Positions 18,045 to 27,724 of a stretch of 64,000 nt of DNA are shown in pieces. The stretch comes from Stentor coeruleus (lineage: Eukaryota > Ciliophora > Heterotrichea > Heterotrichida > Stentoridae), in contig MPUH01000150.1 in NCBI GenBank assembly GCA_001970955.1, forward strand, positions 1-64,000, written 5' to 3'. The notes beneath the pieces were generated by a model. It searched no databases, was not told the origin of the DNA, and saw only the letters and a program-made list of their open reading frames with translations. Within the stretch, counting starts at the first letter, position 1, and each line of letters opens with the position of its first letter. A program made the translations under genes and the position numbers.

Positions 18045-19259
18045 ATGGAGCAAGAAGAACCTGAACATCATATAAGATTTTCCCTTGAATTCAAATCAAT
18101 TCGTGACCTCAAAGAGCCATTTTGCATATATTTCAAATTTTCTCACCAGCTTCTTGGTGTTGGTCGTACACAAAGCTACAACGCGGCAAAAATGATTGAA
18201 TCAAATTTCCAGCAAGAATTTCAAAGCCATGAATGCTATTTAACCCGTACATCTCTAATCGAAGCTCTAGGGGATTTTTCTATAGAGCTTTGGCATAACG
18301 ATATGTTCCAAAAAGACCTTTTCCTAGGAACATTTGTAATGAATTTACAAGAAATTTTATCAGCCGAATTGAAAAAAACTGAAACTAGTGTTATAAGAAT
18401 TCTTGATGCTGTATTAAAAGAAGATTTTGGGACTTTACGAGCTGTTTTTTTCTTAGAAGATCTTGGGCCTAAGACTTTAATGACAGTAGATGCGATACCC
18501 CAACAGGAAAATGATTGGGAATTGCAAGTGTGGCGAAAAGCTGAAGAGACGAAATTTTTATCTGAGTTAAAATCTCGAGAAAATGAGTATTTAAAAACTG
18601 CAGCTGCGGAATGGGTTAAAAAAGAAGCTTTAAGAGAAGAACAAAATGAAAAGGTTATGGCTGAACTTAGTGGTTTAGAAGCTAGACTTAGAGGGAAAAT
18701 GCTAGAATTACAGAAACGTGAGACTAAAATTTCTTCTATTGAAGAAGAAATTAAGTTACAAACAAATGACTTTCAAAAACAAATTGATATTAAAGAAGAA
18801 GAATTAGGGATATGGAGGAATAAACTTACAGAAACAAAATCATCAGTAGCAAAAGAGGTAAAATCTTTAAGAACAGCTATACAACAAGCTAAAGATGAGT
18901 TAAATAAAGTTGAAGAAGAGACTATTAAACTGAGAAAAATTAGTGAATCACAAGAACTTAAAGAATTAAAAAAAGAGCTTAGTTTAAGACTTGCTGAAAA
19001 TACTGATTTACAGGCTAGATATGAACAGATCCGCGCTGTAAAAGAAGATTTTGAGCAAAGGTTATATAAGTTAAAAGCAGATTTGTCTAAGACTTTAAGG
19101 ATACAAGATATAGAGCGTAAAGAAAAAGAACGCAAAGAACGAGAGGAAGTGACAAGAAGGAGAGTGGAATTAGAAACTATAAGATATCAACATGAAGAAG
19201 CTGTGCAGATACAAGAAGTAAAAGATAAAATGCTAAGTTTAAGAAGTTTAATTAGATAA
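18045..19259 (+). CDS. CEP120: CEP120-like centriolar protein
   Basis: Protein of 404 residues. Residues 1-150 form a C2-like beta domain (SLEFKSIRDLKEPFCIYFKF, FSIELWHNDMFQKDLFLGTF). A long coiled coil from about residue 160 to the end starts with NDWELQVWRKAEETKFLSEL and goes on with ENEYLKTAAAEWVKKEALRE. This join of a C2 domain to a helix with the W-x(n)-LKxKExxYLxxLAEEWK-like pattern is characteristic of CEP120, a daughter-centriole protein needed for centriole and basal-body elongation. Human CEP120 is about 986 residues with three C2-type domains, so this version corresponds to the last C2 domain and coiled coil only. The C-rich leader directly upstream argues that the start is complete rather than a missed 5' exon. 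In this ciliated cell it should act at basal bodies. Confidence 0.75.
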   Translation: MEQEEPEHHIRFSLEFKSIRDLKEPFCIYFKFSHQLLGVGRTQSYNAAKMIESNFQQEFQSHECYLTRTSLIEALGDFSIELWHNDMFQKDLFLGTFVMNLQEILSAELKKTETSVIRILDAVLKEDFGTLRAVFFLEDLGPKTLMTVDAIPQQENDWELQVWRKAEETKFLSELKSRENEYLKTAAAEWVKKEALREEQNEKVMAELSGLEARLRGKMLELQKRETKISSIEEEIKLQTNDFQKQIDIKEEELGIWRNKLTETKSSVAKEVKSLRTAIQQAKDELNKVEEETIKLRKISESQELKELKKELSLRLAENTDLQARYEQIRAVKEDFEQRLYKLKADLSKTLRIQDIERKEKERKEREEVTRRRVELETIRYQHEEAVQIQEVKDKMLSLRSLIR

Positions 19260-19469
19260 TTATTGTCATATAGTCTATGAGCGGTAGAGAGTATCAAAAA
19301 ATATAGTTTAAAATTTTTGATTTCATGATTAAAATTTTGTTTTTAGAAGTAGGATAAGTCTGTTTATTATGTTTATTGGGTGGTTTATAGATGCAATTAT
19401 TTCATCGGATAAAGTTAGGACATTTAGATTATATATGCTGATCTTATTAGTAATATAAAAAAATTCTTA

Positions 19470-19643
19470 ATGGAATCAGATAAAATTACTACTTGGCTTA
19501 TTGAAATAGGTATACCAAAAGACAGAGCTCTAATGATTACTAATCAGTTTAAAGGTACTTGTAGGAACACAGTTAACTCTTTAAGCCTTGATGACTTAGA
19601 AATCCTAGCTTCAGAGTTGTATACCAAGTTCAAGTATAAGTAA
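19470..19643 (+). CDS. Small 57-residue protein, SAM-like
   Basis: Open frame ATG to TAA with a balanced composition: it opens MESDKITTWLIEIGIPKDRA and ends near LDDLEILASELYTKFKYK. The pattern W-L-x-x-I-G-I-P, then L-x-x-D-D-L-E-x-L, recalls the helices of a SAM-type fold (W-L ... L-GL ... L ... L-x-x-D-L), though shortened. It lies 210 bp after CEP120 on the same strand and is convergent with the next gene. No intron is needed. Either a genuine micro-gene or a remnant of a larger SAM protein. Confidence 0.5.
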   Translation: MESDKITTWLIEIGIPKDRALMITNQFKGTCRNTVNSLSLDDLEILASELYTKFKYK

Positions 19644-19787
19644 ATAGTTTACATAATAATGATTATTAATAAATTTCACACCTTATCCTAAAGTTAAACC
19701 AAATAAATTAGCATCAAAACATCAATGCATATTATTAACTAACCAAGTATAGTACTTAGAAAATCATTTTTCAAGACATCACAGCTC

Positions 19788-20741
19788 TTATACCTTTTTA
19801 CTCTTTTCTATTTCCATTTCTACCTTATTTTCATCTTCATTACCAATAATATATTTTTCATCATCGCACATCTCAATATCTTCATTATTTTCTTGAATCT
19901 CATCATCTATATGAACAAGCTGAGTTTTACAATAATAAGAAAGGCTTTCCCATTTTTCCTTACATTGATCATTATGATACAACGTTCCAACACAGCATCG
20001 AAAATTGAACTTAGCACATAGTTCTTCAATTGAATTTGAAAAAATAACATCGCTATAATAAACAAATGACATTGAAACTGCTTGATCAGCAAAATATTCA
20101 TCACAAAACTTATTATTAAATGTTTTTTCACCTTTAATAACATCTTTATAATTTTTGCCATAGCGTTTAATATTATTAGCTTCACCATCAGTAAGTGGTC
20201 CATTGTCTGTTTTGCTTACAGTTTTTAGTTTGTCGAAATTTTGTAATGAAAAGATCTGGAAAATATTCCAAGCATCGATTTGGTTTTGATTGTTTTTGTT
20301 AACTTTATTGATAGTAGTTTTAGGAAATCCTTCTTTTAAAAAGACAAACCTCAAAGCCCTTTTATGTCCTCGAATGAGTTTTATACGGAAATACTCTTTT
20401 TTAGGCTCTTCTCTTTGTCTTACTATAGGAACTTTGCCTCTTTTATGAGATTTTTTTGGTATATCAATGAAGTTTTTAAGTATGTTTGGAGGTCTTTTTG
20501 ATTCACCTTTTGACGAGAAATAATGAGCTTTTATATTATCAGGACAACATTCAGGTGTTATTTCTGCTATAACAAGCTTTGGTGTTGCATATGATGAACA
20601 TGTTGAGTAGTCACCATTTTTTATATCAAAATTACTCTCTGTTTGGGTATTTTTCGCTCGGCCCATATTGCTTTTTGATGTGATTTCATCAAGCTCCTGG
20701 TCATTAAAAGCTTCAATCTCTCTTCCGGTAAGATCTTGCAT
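19788..20741 (-). CDS. Unknown protein with a basic central motif
   Basis: I do not recognise the family. Starting at MQDLTGREIEAFNDQELDE, the protein has about 317 residues; the frame continues to an ATG at 20792, but the extra 17 residues are Ile/Asn-rich leader-like. Around residues 80-135 there is a basic segment (PPNILKNFIDIPKKSHKRGK) followed by YFRIKLIRGHKRALRFVF, which looks like a conserved motif. A Cys-containing, aromatic-rich domain follows (about residues 205-285), and the tail is very acidic. The acidic tail and basic block suggest a nuclear or nucleic-acid-associated protein, but this is inference only. Confidence 0.6.
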   Translation of the reverse strand: MQDLTGREIEAFNDQELDEITSKSNMGRAKNTQTESNFDIKNGDYSTCSSYATPKLVIAEITPECCPDNIKAHYFSSKGESKRPPNILKNFIDIPKKSHKRGKVPIVRQREEPKKEYFRIKLIRGHKRALRFVFLKEGFPKTTINKVNKNNQNQIDAWNIFQIFSLQNFDKLKTVSKTDNGPLTDGEANNIKRYGKNYKDVIKGEKTFNNKFCDEYFADQAVSMSFVYYSDVIFSNSIEELCAKFNFRCCVGTLYHNDQCKEKWESLSYYCKTQLVHIDDEIQENNEDIEMCDDEKYIIGNEDENKVEMEIEKSKKV

Positions 20742-21532
20742 ATTAATTATTATGGTATTAATATTCTGGTTAATATTCCATAATATCCCCATTTAATCTA
20801 TAAATTTATCTTTACCAGAGAAATTTTTAAATTTGTATTTGGTTTATTTTCTATGCATTTTTATCGAATATTTGGTTTCGAGAGAAAAATTACATGAGGA
20901 GATTTTAGGCTTATTATGAAGTTGAAAATGGTGAAAATATAATTATATGGAAAATTGATACTTTTATATGAAAGATAAAGTTAAGGTAAGTGGAAGTGAT
21001 GGATAGCTAATCGTATATGAAAATTATGTTTTTTTTTGGGTATATGGAAAATTTCAAAATGCATCAGAAATTGTATAGGGACAGATTTGGGTAAATGATG
21101 AGTACTAAAGTGAGGGATTTATGCTTCTTGAGCTTAGATTGGGTCTTGCAAAATGCAGGAGTTCGGAAAATAAGTGTCTTTGGTTTTTTCGATTAGAAGC
21201 TAAATGCTTATATATTTTATTTATTTGTAGAGTTTAATAATGAATATTCAAAGTATTTTTTTGAATAATGCTTAGGGATTCAAGAATTTAGTTGATATAT
21301 AATATTTTGGTCATTGGATTTGAATTTGAATTCAGATGATGTATCACTAAGGTAAAATTGATTATAATTATATTGTCCAAGGGGAATAAAAAGCAAAAAT
21401 TTTACACTTTATATAGGAGCTGTTAGGGGTAGCTTCGCTTTGCTTGGTTAGAAGGACCAATCTTTAACCATTTTTTTAGCCTAGATATTCCAAATAATCT
21501 ATTAAAACTAAAAACTATACATATCCTAAAAA
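20742..21532. other. Intergenic region upstream of a minus-strand gene
   Basis: About 790 bp with no convincing open frame. On the plus strand it is G-rich and C-poor over much of its length, meaning C-rich leader composition for the minus-strand gene ending at 19788. Near 21450-21475 a short imperfect hairpin (TTGGTTAGAAGGACCAA) is present; I assign it no function. Confidence 0.5.
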
Positions 21533-22537
21533 TTACTTATGCTTTTCTTTGCTAAAGACATTTACATATTCTCTATACTTTCTAATATCATCATATATCG
21601 AATAAGTTTGCTTTACCTCTTTCCCCCTAATCTCATCAAGTGAAGCCAAATCTACAATCCTATAATGCAGTTTATCAAACACCCTTGGAGTAAATCTATA
21701 CAAAAACTCTTTATCAAAAAAACAACTCGTCCCAGCTATCTTACTTTTCTTATCTTTCGTACAAGATTTCACATAATCTCTAATAAACTCTTCACATTTT
21801 TCAACACTCTTAATCTCCACATCCCCTTCTTTTTCAAACCTCCTCAAATCTTTCCATATAAAATTCTCTTCAACTTTCATATAAACTTCAGTCCCAATAA
21901 CAATTTTAGCAAAATCGCAACTAGTCATACAAAAAGATATCTTAACTAAATTATCACAAAAAAGCACTTTAACCCAAAATAAAGGGAAAAGTTGTGCTTT
22001 TATAAAATCAGTTTCAATAAAACCTAATGTTTCAAAATATGGGATTTTAGGTGTTAAGCCAATAACTTTATCAAAAAACATTTGGCCTATTTCAATCCTA
22101 TGCTGACCGATTTTTATTAATATAAGTGGGCGGATTTTTCTAATAAAGTCTAGTGAGGCTTGATGAAAAAAACCACTTATTCTAAGAAGAGTATAAACAA
22201 AAAACCCAGTTCTATGAACACCAGCAGCACAATGGACTAAGATTCTTTTACCTTTGTCTAGTTGAGTTTTCACTTGTTGAAGAGAATTTAAAATACGAGA
22301 AAATAGTTCATCATTAGACACAAGTTGATAATTTGCAGCTTTTATTGGAACCCATAACCATTCTAAGTTAAATTCTGTGCAATAGTCATGAATATACTCT
22401 GGGATTTCAGTTTCCCATTGTAAAGTTATTACTAGATCACAAACACGACTAAGAATTTTTAGTAATGGTTTGGAAGGACGTTCGCATGCGATTATTGAAC
22501 CATTGAGAAGTGGATGAGGTTTGTACTGAGGCTTCAT
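21533..22537 (-). CDS. Dual-specificity-type phosphatase fused to a degenerate oligoribonuclease-like domain
   Basis: A single open frame of 334 residues holds two domains. Residues about 10-160 form a cysteine phosphatase with the active-site loop VHCAAGVHRTG (Cys103, Arg109) followed by the usual helix and IRPLILIKIGQHRIEIG. Residues about 184-328 match oligoribonuclease (Orn/REXO2, DEDDh family): LFWVK aligns with the LxWxDLE strand, KIAGTSCFFDKEFLYRFTPR with the GNSIGQDRRFLxKYMP motif, HYRIVDLASLDEI with HYRxxDVSTLKEL, and YDDIRKYREYVNVF with the DDIRES...YYRE helix. Of the E. coli Orn catalytic residues, Asp12, Glu14 and His158 are replaced (Lys190, Leu192, Tyr312), while Asp112 and Asp163 appear kept (Asp275, Asp317). 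The phosphatase looks active; the nuclease part looks dead and may only bind RNA or form dimers. I know of no such described fusion. Confidence 0.82.
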   Translation of the reverse strand: MKPQYKPHPLLNGSIIACERPSKPLLKILSRVCDLVITLQWETEIPEYIHDYCTEFNLEWLWVPIKAANYQLVSNDELFSRILNSLQQVKTQLDKGKRILVHCAAGVHRTGFFVYTLLRISGFFHQASLDFIRKIRPLILIKIGQHRIEIGQMFFDKVIGLTPKIPYFETLGFIETDFIKAQLFPLFWVKVLFCDNLVKISFCMTSCDFAKIVIGTEVYMKVEENFIWKDLRRFEKEGDVEIKSVEKCEEFIRDYVKSCTKDKKSKIAGTSCFFDKEFLYRFTPRVFDKLHYRIVDLASLDEIRGKEVKQTYSIYDDIRKYREYVNVFSKEKHK

Positions 22538-23326
22538 TTTTATGCTAAACTAATTGCATATTAAAATATATGTTTGCTTATATGTAAGGGTGAAATTTTT
22601 TTGTATTTTAATAAGTAATTCGATAGGGTGTTTTTTGATAGGAATTTGCGAATGATATGTTGAAAGTCACTTTTTTTATTACCTTTTGAAGGTCTTTTCT
22701 CTGTTAAAAGAATCGAACTTGACTTGGAGTTATAGTAAGGCGAGGGCAAGTTCGTGATTTGATATAAGGATTATTATTGTATTTTTATGATAAGCATGTA
22801 TAATGTAATAGATAAGATTATATTTAGTTTCAAAAAATATAAATTTCAAGTATATAAGATTTTAGAAATTTTCTTAGTCTATTTATTGCTAATATATATT
22901 ATTTAAAAGCTTTATGCATATTATTTTCCCATAAAAGCAGTGATGAAGTATTATGAGTTTCATAGTAATCCATTTATAAAGTATATTGAAATAGTATATT
23001 AAAATTTATCCATACTAAACCTAAAAAATATCAACCAAAAGATTAAAAAACAAGTTTATTTCATCAATATTCCTTACTTAACTATCATTAAAATCTTATA
23101 TCAATTACCTTCTAATAATAAAAAACCTAATTATCATTTCTCACCAATATTAGACCTCAATAATTTTTTACCCTTAAATCCCGCAAAATGTCCAACATCA
23201 TTCCCTAATCATTCTACTAAAAAAATCCTTTAAAAATCCTTTAAAACTCCTACTATCCTCATATTTTTACAGTCAAACTTTTAATACCTGTATCAAAAAA
23301 ATTTAAATCGTCATATTATTAAATTA
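22538..23326. other. Intergenic region between divergent genes
   Basis: About 790 bp shared by the phosphatase-fusion gene (minus) and the hydroxylase gene (plus), so it should carry two promoters. The right half (about 23020-23280) is C-rich and almost free of G on the plus strand; the left half is G-richer, so both leaders are C-rich in sense. A 62-residue minus-strand frame (22561-22749) falls in the leader and is probably chance. Confidence 0.6.
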
Positions 23327-24355
23327 ATGGAGGCAAGTGATAGTTCAGAAACTCTCTTGTTCACTAGGTTGGACGAGATATTATCAGAGTATCACTTAAA
23401 TGGCTTGCAGAAAGCAGCAGCCATGAAGTTTATCAAAGAAAAAATCGCTGATGCAAATTGTGCTGAAGTGGCTAGGGCAAGATTTTGGCTACTAAACAAA
23501 ATCAACAAAAAGCAAATGGTTCCCCCTCATGAAAGACAAATAGGATGCCCTGATATAGTTCCAGGCATTCGTGCAAATCCATGGTGGGATAACAGTGAGT
23601 TTCCTTGGCTAGAAAAAGTTAATGAATGCTATGAAGATATTCGTAATGAACTTCTAGCTTTATATAGCAAAGGGGGCTTTCAACCTTATCGTGGTCCATC
23701 ATGGGCAACAGGAATACCAGCACCAGATATAGGAGTTCAAAGCCATGATCGTGGTGATTGGAATGTTTTCTATTTGTATCTACATGGTATGGAATTCGAT
23801 GACAATATAGCCAAATGTCCTAAAACTGTTGAAATGATTAAAAATGTTATACCAAGACACTATGAACATGCATTTTTCTCAGCTGTAAACCCACATACTC
23901 ATATTCTTTCTCATCATGGACCAACTAATAAAAAACTTAGACTTCATTTACCTATAACTGGTCTTGAAGGAACAAGACTTCGTTGTGCTGATCAGACTGA
24001 ATGTTTTGTTGAAGCTCATGCTAAGGTATTTGATGATTCGTTTGATCATGAAGCTTGGCATGAAGGGGAAACTACAAGAGTTAATTTGATTATTGACTTT
24101 TGGCACCCTGATCTTACTAATGATGAGGTAAAATTCTTTAAGACTCTTCAGAATGCTAAACTTAGAGCTGAAAAACGCTTGACTGCAGAGTATCAAGATA
24201 CATTTTATTCGGTTATAGAAAGAGCTAAAGAACTTAGACCTGATGATAATACTTGGTGGCATCTTTCGGATTTGGATAAGAATATTCTGAATACTATTGC
24301 TACAAGCAATATTGAAGAAGCTGAAGTAGAAGTTAAAGAAGAAGCTAAAGAGTAA
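23327..24355 (+). CDS. Aspartyl/asparaginyl beta-hydroxylase family protein
   Basis: 2-oxoglutarate and iron-dependent dioxygenase of the AspH family, 342 residues. The core motif SHHGPTNKKLRLHLPI gives iron ligand His197 and the substrate-binding TNxxLRxHL. DDSFDHEAWHEGETTRVNLI gives the second iron ligand His241 and the Arg that binds 2-oxoglutarate, followed by FWHPDLT. As in human AspH, the carboxylate iron ligand of other dioxygenases is absent. There is no signal peptide or membrane helix, so unlike animal AspH (ER membrane, EGF-domain substrates) this looks soluble; the substrate is unknown. The region before the core contains a conserved-looking stretch (GPSWATGIPAPDIGVQSHDR). The C-terminus is acidic. 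The C-rich leader and G-rich trailer on either side are among the clearest in the window. Confidence 0.93.
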   Translation: MEASDSSETLLFTRLDEILSEYHLNGLQKAAAMKFIKEKIADANCAEVARARFWLLNKINKKQMVPPHERQIGCPDIVPGIRANPWWDNSEFPWLEKVNECYEDIRNELLALYSKGGFQPYRGPSWATGIPAPDIGVQSHDRGDWNVFYLYLHGMEFDDNIAKCPKTVEMIKNVIPRHYEHAFFSAVNPHTHILSHHGPTNKKLRLHLPITGLEGTRLRCADQTECFVEAHAKVFDDSFDHEAWHEGETTRVNLIIDFWHPDLTNDEVKFFKTLQNAKLRAEKRLTAEYQDTFYSVIERAKELRPDDNTWWHLSDLDKNILNTIATSNIEEAEVEVKEEAKE

Positions 24356-24960
24356 TTTAAGTTAATAGTTTATGGGAAGGATTTTTTTGGTATTTTTAGA
24401 TGAGGATTTGTTGTGAAATGATAGGTTGGTAGATTGAATTTTGGGAAATAGAGATTGGAAATAATTATTGGACTTTGGAGGATTGTATTGTGGTTAGGTG
24501 GAGTTATATACAAATTTTTTATGTTTTGAGATTTTAGGATAAGATATTTGGAAATTAGATGATTTTTAAGACTAAAGAAAAAGATTGATTAAGGATTAAA
24601 ACTAGCTTAGAGAGATAAAAGTTTTGTTGTTTATTTTACGAAAATTGTAAGTAAGGTAAGTTATTTTGTTAGATTTTTGGTTTATAAGCTCTGAGATAAA
24701 TATACTTAAAATCCAAAAAAAAACTTGTAATCGCTTTTACCCTATCCCTTAAGGAAATAGTTTACATGTAAAAGTTTTTTAAAGCTTAAACAAATATTTT
24801 TTTTCATCCTTTTACATCAGCTTGTAGAAAGCAATAATATATAAAAAAAACTATTTTTAGTATGTAAATTTTATCACAGTTATTATGTCATAATATTTCC
24901 TTAAAAACCTATAATAGTCTACAATTTATAGTTTATATACATTGATTAAATATATTTTCC
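24356..24960. other. Intergenic region between same-strand genes
   Basis: 605 bp. The first 180 bases are strongly G-rich with almost no C (by hand count about 35 G and 1 C in 24361-24480). The second half is A/T with C above G before the ubiquitin-protease gene. No open frame or RNA gene was recognised. Confidence 0.6.
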
Positions 24961-27648
24961 ATGAAGCCTACTTCTTTCCTTGGGCTAGGTAATGAAGAAG
25001 CTGATATGAATTGTTTTCTAAACAGTTCTCTTCAAGCATTATTTCATCTACCGAATCTCGAAATCAATTCAACCACTTTACCTTATTGTACCCAACCCTC
25101 TCATTCATGTCTCGCAAAAATTTTGATTGAATTTTATTCTAGATATACAGAAGAACTAGGTTTTTCAGGTAATGAAATATTATTCCCAATTGATATCCGA
25201 CATAAGCTTGCTGAAATTTATAATAGCAAAAACTTTGCAGTACAAGAAAAAGCGGATTCTATGGAAGTACTCAATGTACTTCTAACATCTTTACATAATT
25301 CATACAATGGTATCTGCGATTCAATCGACACATTTCAAGTAGATAATTGTCAGTGTATTGTGCATAGACAAATGATTTTAGATATAGATGAAATTTACAA
25401 ATGTGAATGTGGATTGTCTACAGTAATAAAAAACAGCGGATTTCAAACTTTTATAGCCGAAAAATTTTCTGGGGATTTTTTAGAACTGAATAAGCATAAA
25501 CAAGAATTTCCTTATACTCAAAAGCATTTTTTACGATTTACTGAGTATTTAAAACAGCAAATAAGTGAAGGTTTAACAAGAACATGTGAATGTGAGAGAA
25601 AAGTAATTGGAAAAAAAATATTAAAAAGACTACCAGAATGCTTGATATTTCAAATAGTTTCTGGAGGACAACTTTATAACAAATTAAGCACATTAGAACT
25701 AATTGTTTCATTAAATCTTAGTATTGATATAGCAGAGATTTATGAATATGAAGAAAGTCAGAATTACAACATTGCAGGATTTATTATAAATTTACCAGGA
25801 CATTATATATATGTGGGTAGAATTAATGATAAGTGGTGGATTGTTAATGATAGTAAAGTTGATAAGGTTGAAGATCATTTTATAATCAAAATAATTGCAA
25901 ATCTTCGTTGTAGAATTGTTGGTGTGATTTATCATAAAGAGAAATTCAAATATAAAATTGAAATCAATAGTATGTCCATATCATTATGTGAAAAGTTAAT
26001 TCTCAAAGAGCAAGAATGTAAAAATTGTGTGAGCATTTGCTTAACTAATAAATGTGATGATTGTGGTTATGATGAAAGTATATTAACAAAAAAATGGATT
26101 TGTGAAGACTGTAATCATTTTAACATAAAAACTAAACAAACATGCCTAAAATGTAACAATAAAAGATTCAAAGAGAAAAAAAAACTCTTAGTCGGAAAAT
26201 TTAACTACCTACCATGTAAAAAGTGTAATTTAAAACTAAATATTCTAATGCGATTTTGTGAATCATGTGGCACAATGTTAACTTATATTAATAATAACAG
26301 TATCTATTTATGTGAAATATGCAGTTGTGAGGTCGAGATTTCTAAAAGTATCTGTTATTTATGTGCATCTAATTTTTGGACATGTCAGCAATGTGGCAAT
26401 CGTGAGTCATCTAACAAATGCGAAAAGTGTTCATGGATAAAAGGTACTGAATTTTGGTATTGTCATGAATGCAAAATATTAAATCCTCCTAATTCCCCAT
26501 GTAAAACCTGCAAAAACCCGAAAAAAAATCATTACTGTCCTGACTGTGGAAATCAATCAGAAAATGAATCTTGTAGTTGCTATTATAAATCATCATGCTC
26601 TAAATGCCATATCTCAATAAAAGTTAACCAATCTGTTTATTGTAGTTTCTGTGGAGAAGTTTTATATAATAATTATTGTCACACTTGCTATAAATATATT
26701 CCTAGAAATATGAGATGGTGTAGTGAATGTAAAGATTCTTTAAATAGAACTGAAAATCCTAATATTAGAATTGCTGAAAACTCATTATGCTCTGTATGCA
26801 AAAAATTAACTTTTGAAGAATATGCTTATTGTTGGAGATGTAGAGGTAAAATTAAAAAAAATGAATGTATTTGTAATAAAGTTCAAGATCCTATATGTTA
26901 TTTTTGTCTAAAAATTACATATCGCTGTTTTAAATGTAGAGGCTTGATTATTGACAATAAATGCGATGTATGCGACAAAATCGAACTCCCACGATTTGTG
27001 AATAGTAGAAAAATAAATAAGCCATTAGACAACTGTTGGGAATGCATCTCTTGTAATTTTTACAACAATATTTCTTCACTGTTTTGTGAAAGGTGCAATT
27101 TTAGCAGAGACTATGATTTTATTAGGATATATACATGTGAGTTTTGTAATAAAAAATCACATAGTCCTCATTGCCTTAAATGTTCTATTATAACAAACTG
27201 CAGCTCATGTGAAAAAGCAATTCTTTTCAGCCAAAGTTTGAATTGTCCTAACTGTGGCATGGATTTAGATGATAATTTTTGTCAGAATTGCAATTTATAT
27301 ATTGGTATATATAGAATATTATGCAGATTATGTGCTTTAAAGATGCCAAAATGTTCATGTGGATTTCCAATGCACCCAAAGAGCTTGAAGTGTAGGCATT
27401 GTATACAAAAAGTCAAGTTTACTAAAATACTCTGTTTTTTATGCAATGAAGTTGTTCTTTTTAATTTTTGCTGCTTTTGTGGAAATCAAATTTTTCAAGA
27501 AGGAAAATGCTCCAAATGCTATTTAACCAATTCTTTTGAAAATTTGTATTATTGTAGATTATGCTCTTTGGAAGGATACAGATGTAAAATCTGTAAGCAA
27601 AGAAGTTGGGGGAATAAGTGCTGCAAGCAAAAGCGTAATAATAACTAG
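24961..27648 (+). CDS. Ubiquitin-specific protease with a long CxxC zinc-finger array
   Basis: Protein of 895 residues. Residues 1-330 form a USP-type deubiquitinase: the Cys box GLGNEEADMNCFLNSSLQAL (nucleophile Cys18), and the His box NLPGHYIYVG (His281) followed by WWIVNDSKVD (Asp297 as the likely third residue). This start region resembles the USP53/USP54 type. Zinc-binding CxxC pairs lie inside the domain as in other USPs (CQCIVH, CECG). From residue 350 to the end there are at least 30 CxxC pairs spaced mostly 10-25 residues apart. Several units fit RanBP2/NZF zinc fingers (WICEDCNHFNIKTKQTCLKC, FWYCHECKILNPPNSPCKTC, CWECISCNFYNNISSLFCER), a class that often binds ubiquitin. Others look like zinc ribbons. 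The protein is probably an active protease with a many-valent ubiquitin- or RNA-binding tail. It is followed after 76 bp by a RING-type gene. Confidence 0.88.
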   Translation: MKPTSFLGLGNEEADMNCFLNSSLQALFHLPNLEINSTTLPYCTQPSHSCLAKILIEFYSRYTEELGFSGNEILFPIDIRHKLAEIYNSKNFAVQEKADSMEVLNVLLTSLHNSYNGICDSIDTFQVDNCQCIVHRQMILDIDEIYKCECGLSTVIKNSGFQTFIAEKFSGDFLELNKHKQEFPYTQKHFLRFTEYLKQQISEGLTRTCECERKVIGKKILKRLPECLIFQIVSGGQLYNKLSTLELIVSLNLSIDIAEIYEYEESQNYNIAGFIINLPGHYIYVGRINDKWWIVNDSKVDKVEDHFIIKIIANLRCRIVGVIYHKEKFKYKIEINSMSISLCEKLILKEQECKNCVSICLTNKCDDCGYDESILTKKWICEDCNHFNIKTKQTCLKCNNKRFKEKKKLLVGKFNYLPCKKCNLKLNILMRFCESCGTMLTYINNNSIYLCEICSCEVEISKSICYLCASNFWTCQQCGNRESSNKCEKCSWIKGTEFWYCHECKILNPPNSPCKTCKNPKKNHYCPDCGNQSENESCSCYYKSSCSKCHISIKVNQSVYCSFCGEVLYNNYCHTCYKYIPRNMRWCSECKDSLNRTENPNIRIAENSLCSVCKKLTFEEYAYCWRCRGKIKKNECICNKVQDPICYFCLKITYRCFKCRGLIIDNKCDVCDKIELPRFVNSRKINKPLDNCWECISCNFYNNISSLFCERCNFSRDYDFIRIYTCEFCNKKSHSPHCLKCSIITNCSSCEKAILFSQSLNCPNCGMDLDDNFCQNCNLYIGIYRILCRLCALKMPKCSCGFPMHPKSLKCRHCIQKVKFTKILCFLCNEVVLFNFCCFCGNQIFQEGKCSKCYLTNSFENLYYCRLCSLEGYRCKICKQRSWGNKCCKQKRNNN

Positions 27649-27724
27649 CATTTTTTATGATATGCAGACATAGATTTAATATATTGCATATATATATCAA
27701 ATTTTAAAATATAGATAATTTATA

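Noticed and set aside
21450-21475. Short hairpin TTGGTTAGAAGGACCAA as a terminator or small RNA
   Set aside because: The stem is only about five base pairs and lacks any flanking signal or family match.
22561-22749. 62-residue minus-strand open frame upstream of the phosphatase fusion
   Set aside because: It lies in the C-rich leader of that gene, is dominated by Ser, Lys, Ile and Leu, is out of frame with it, and no 15-nt intron joins the two.
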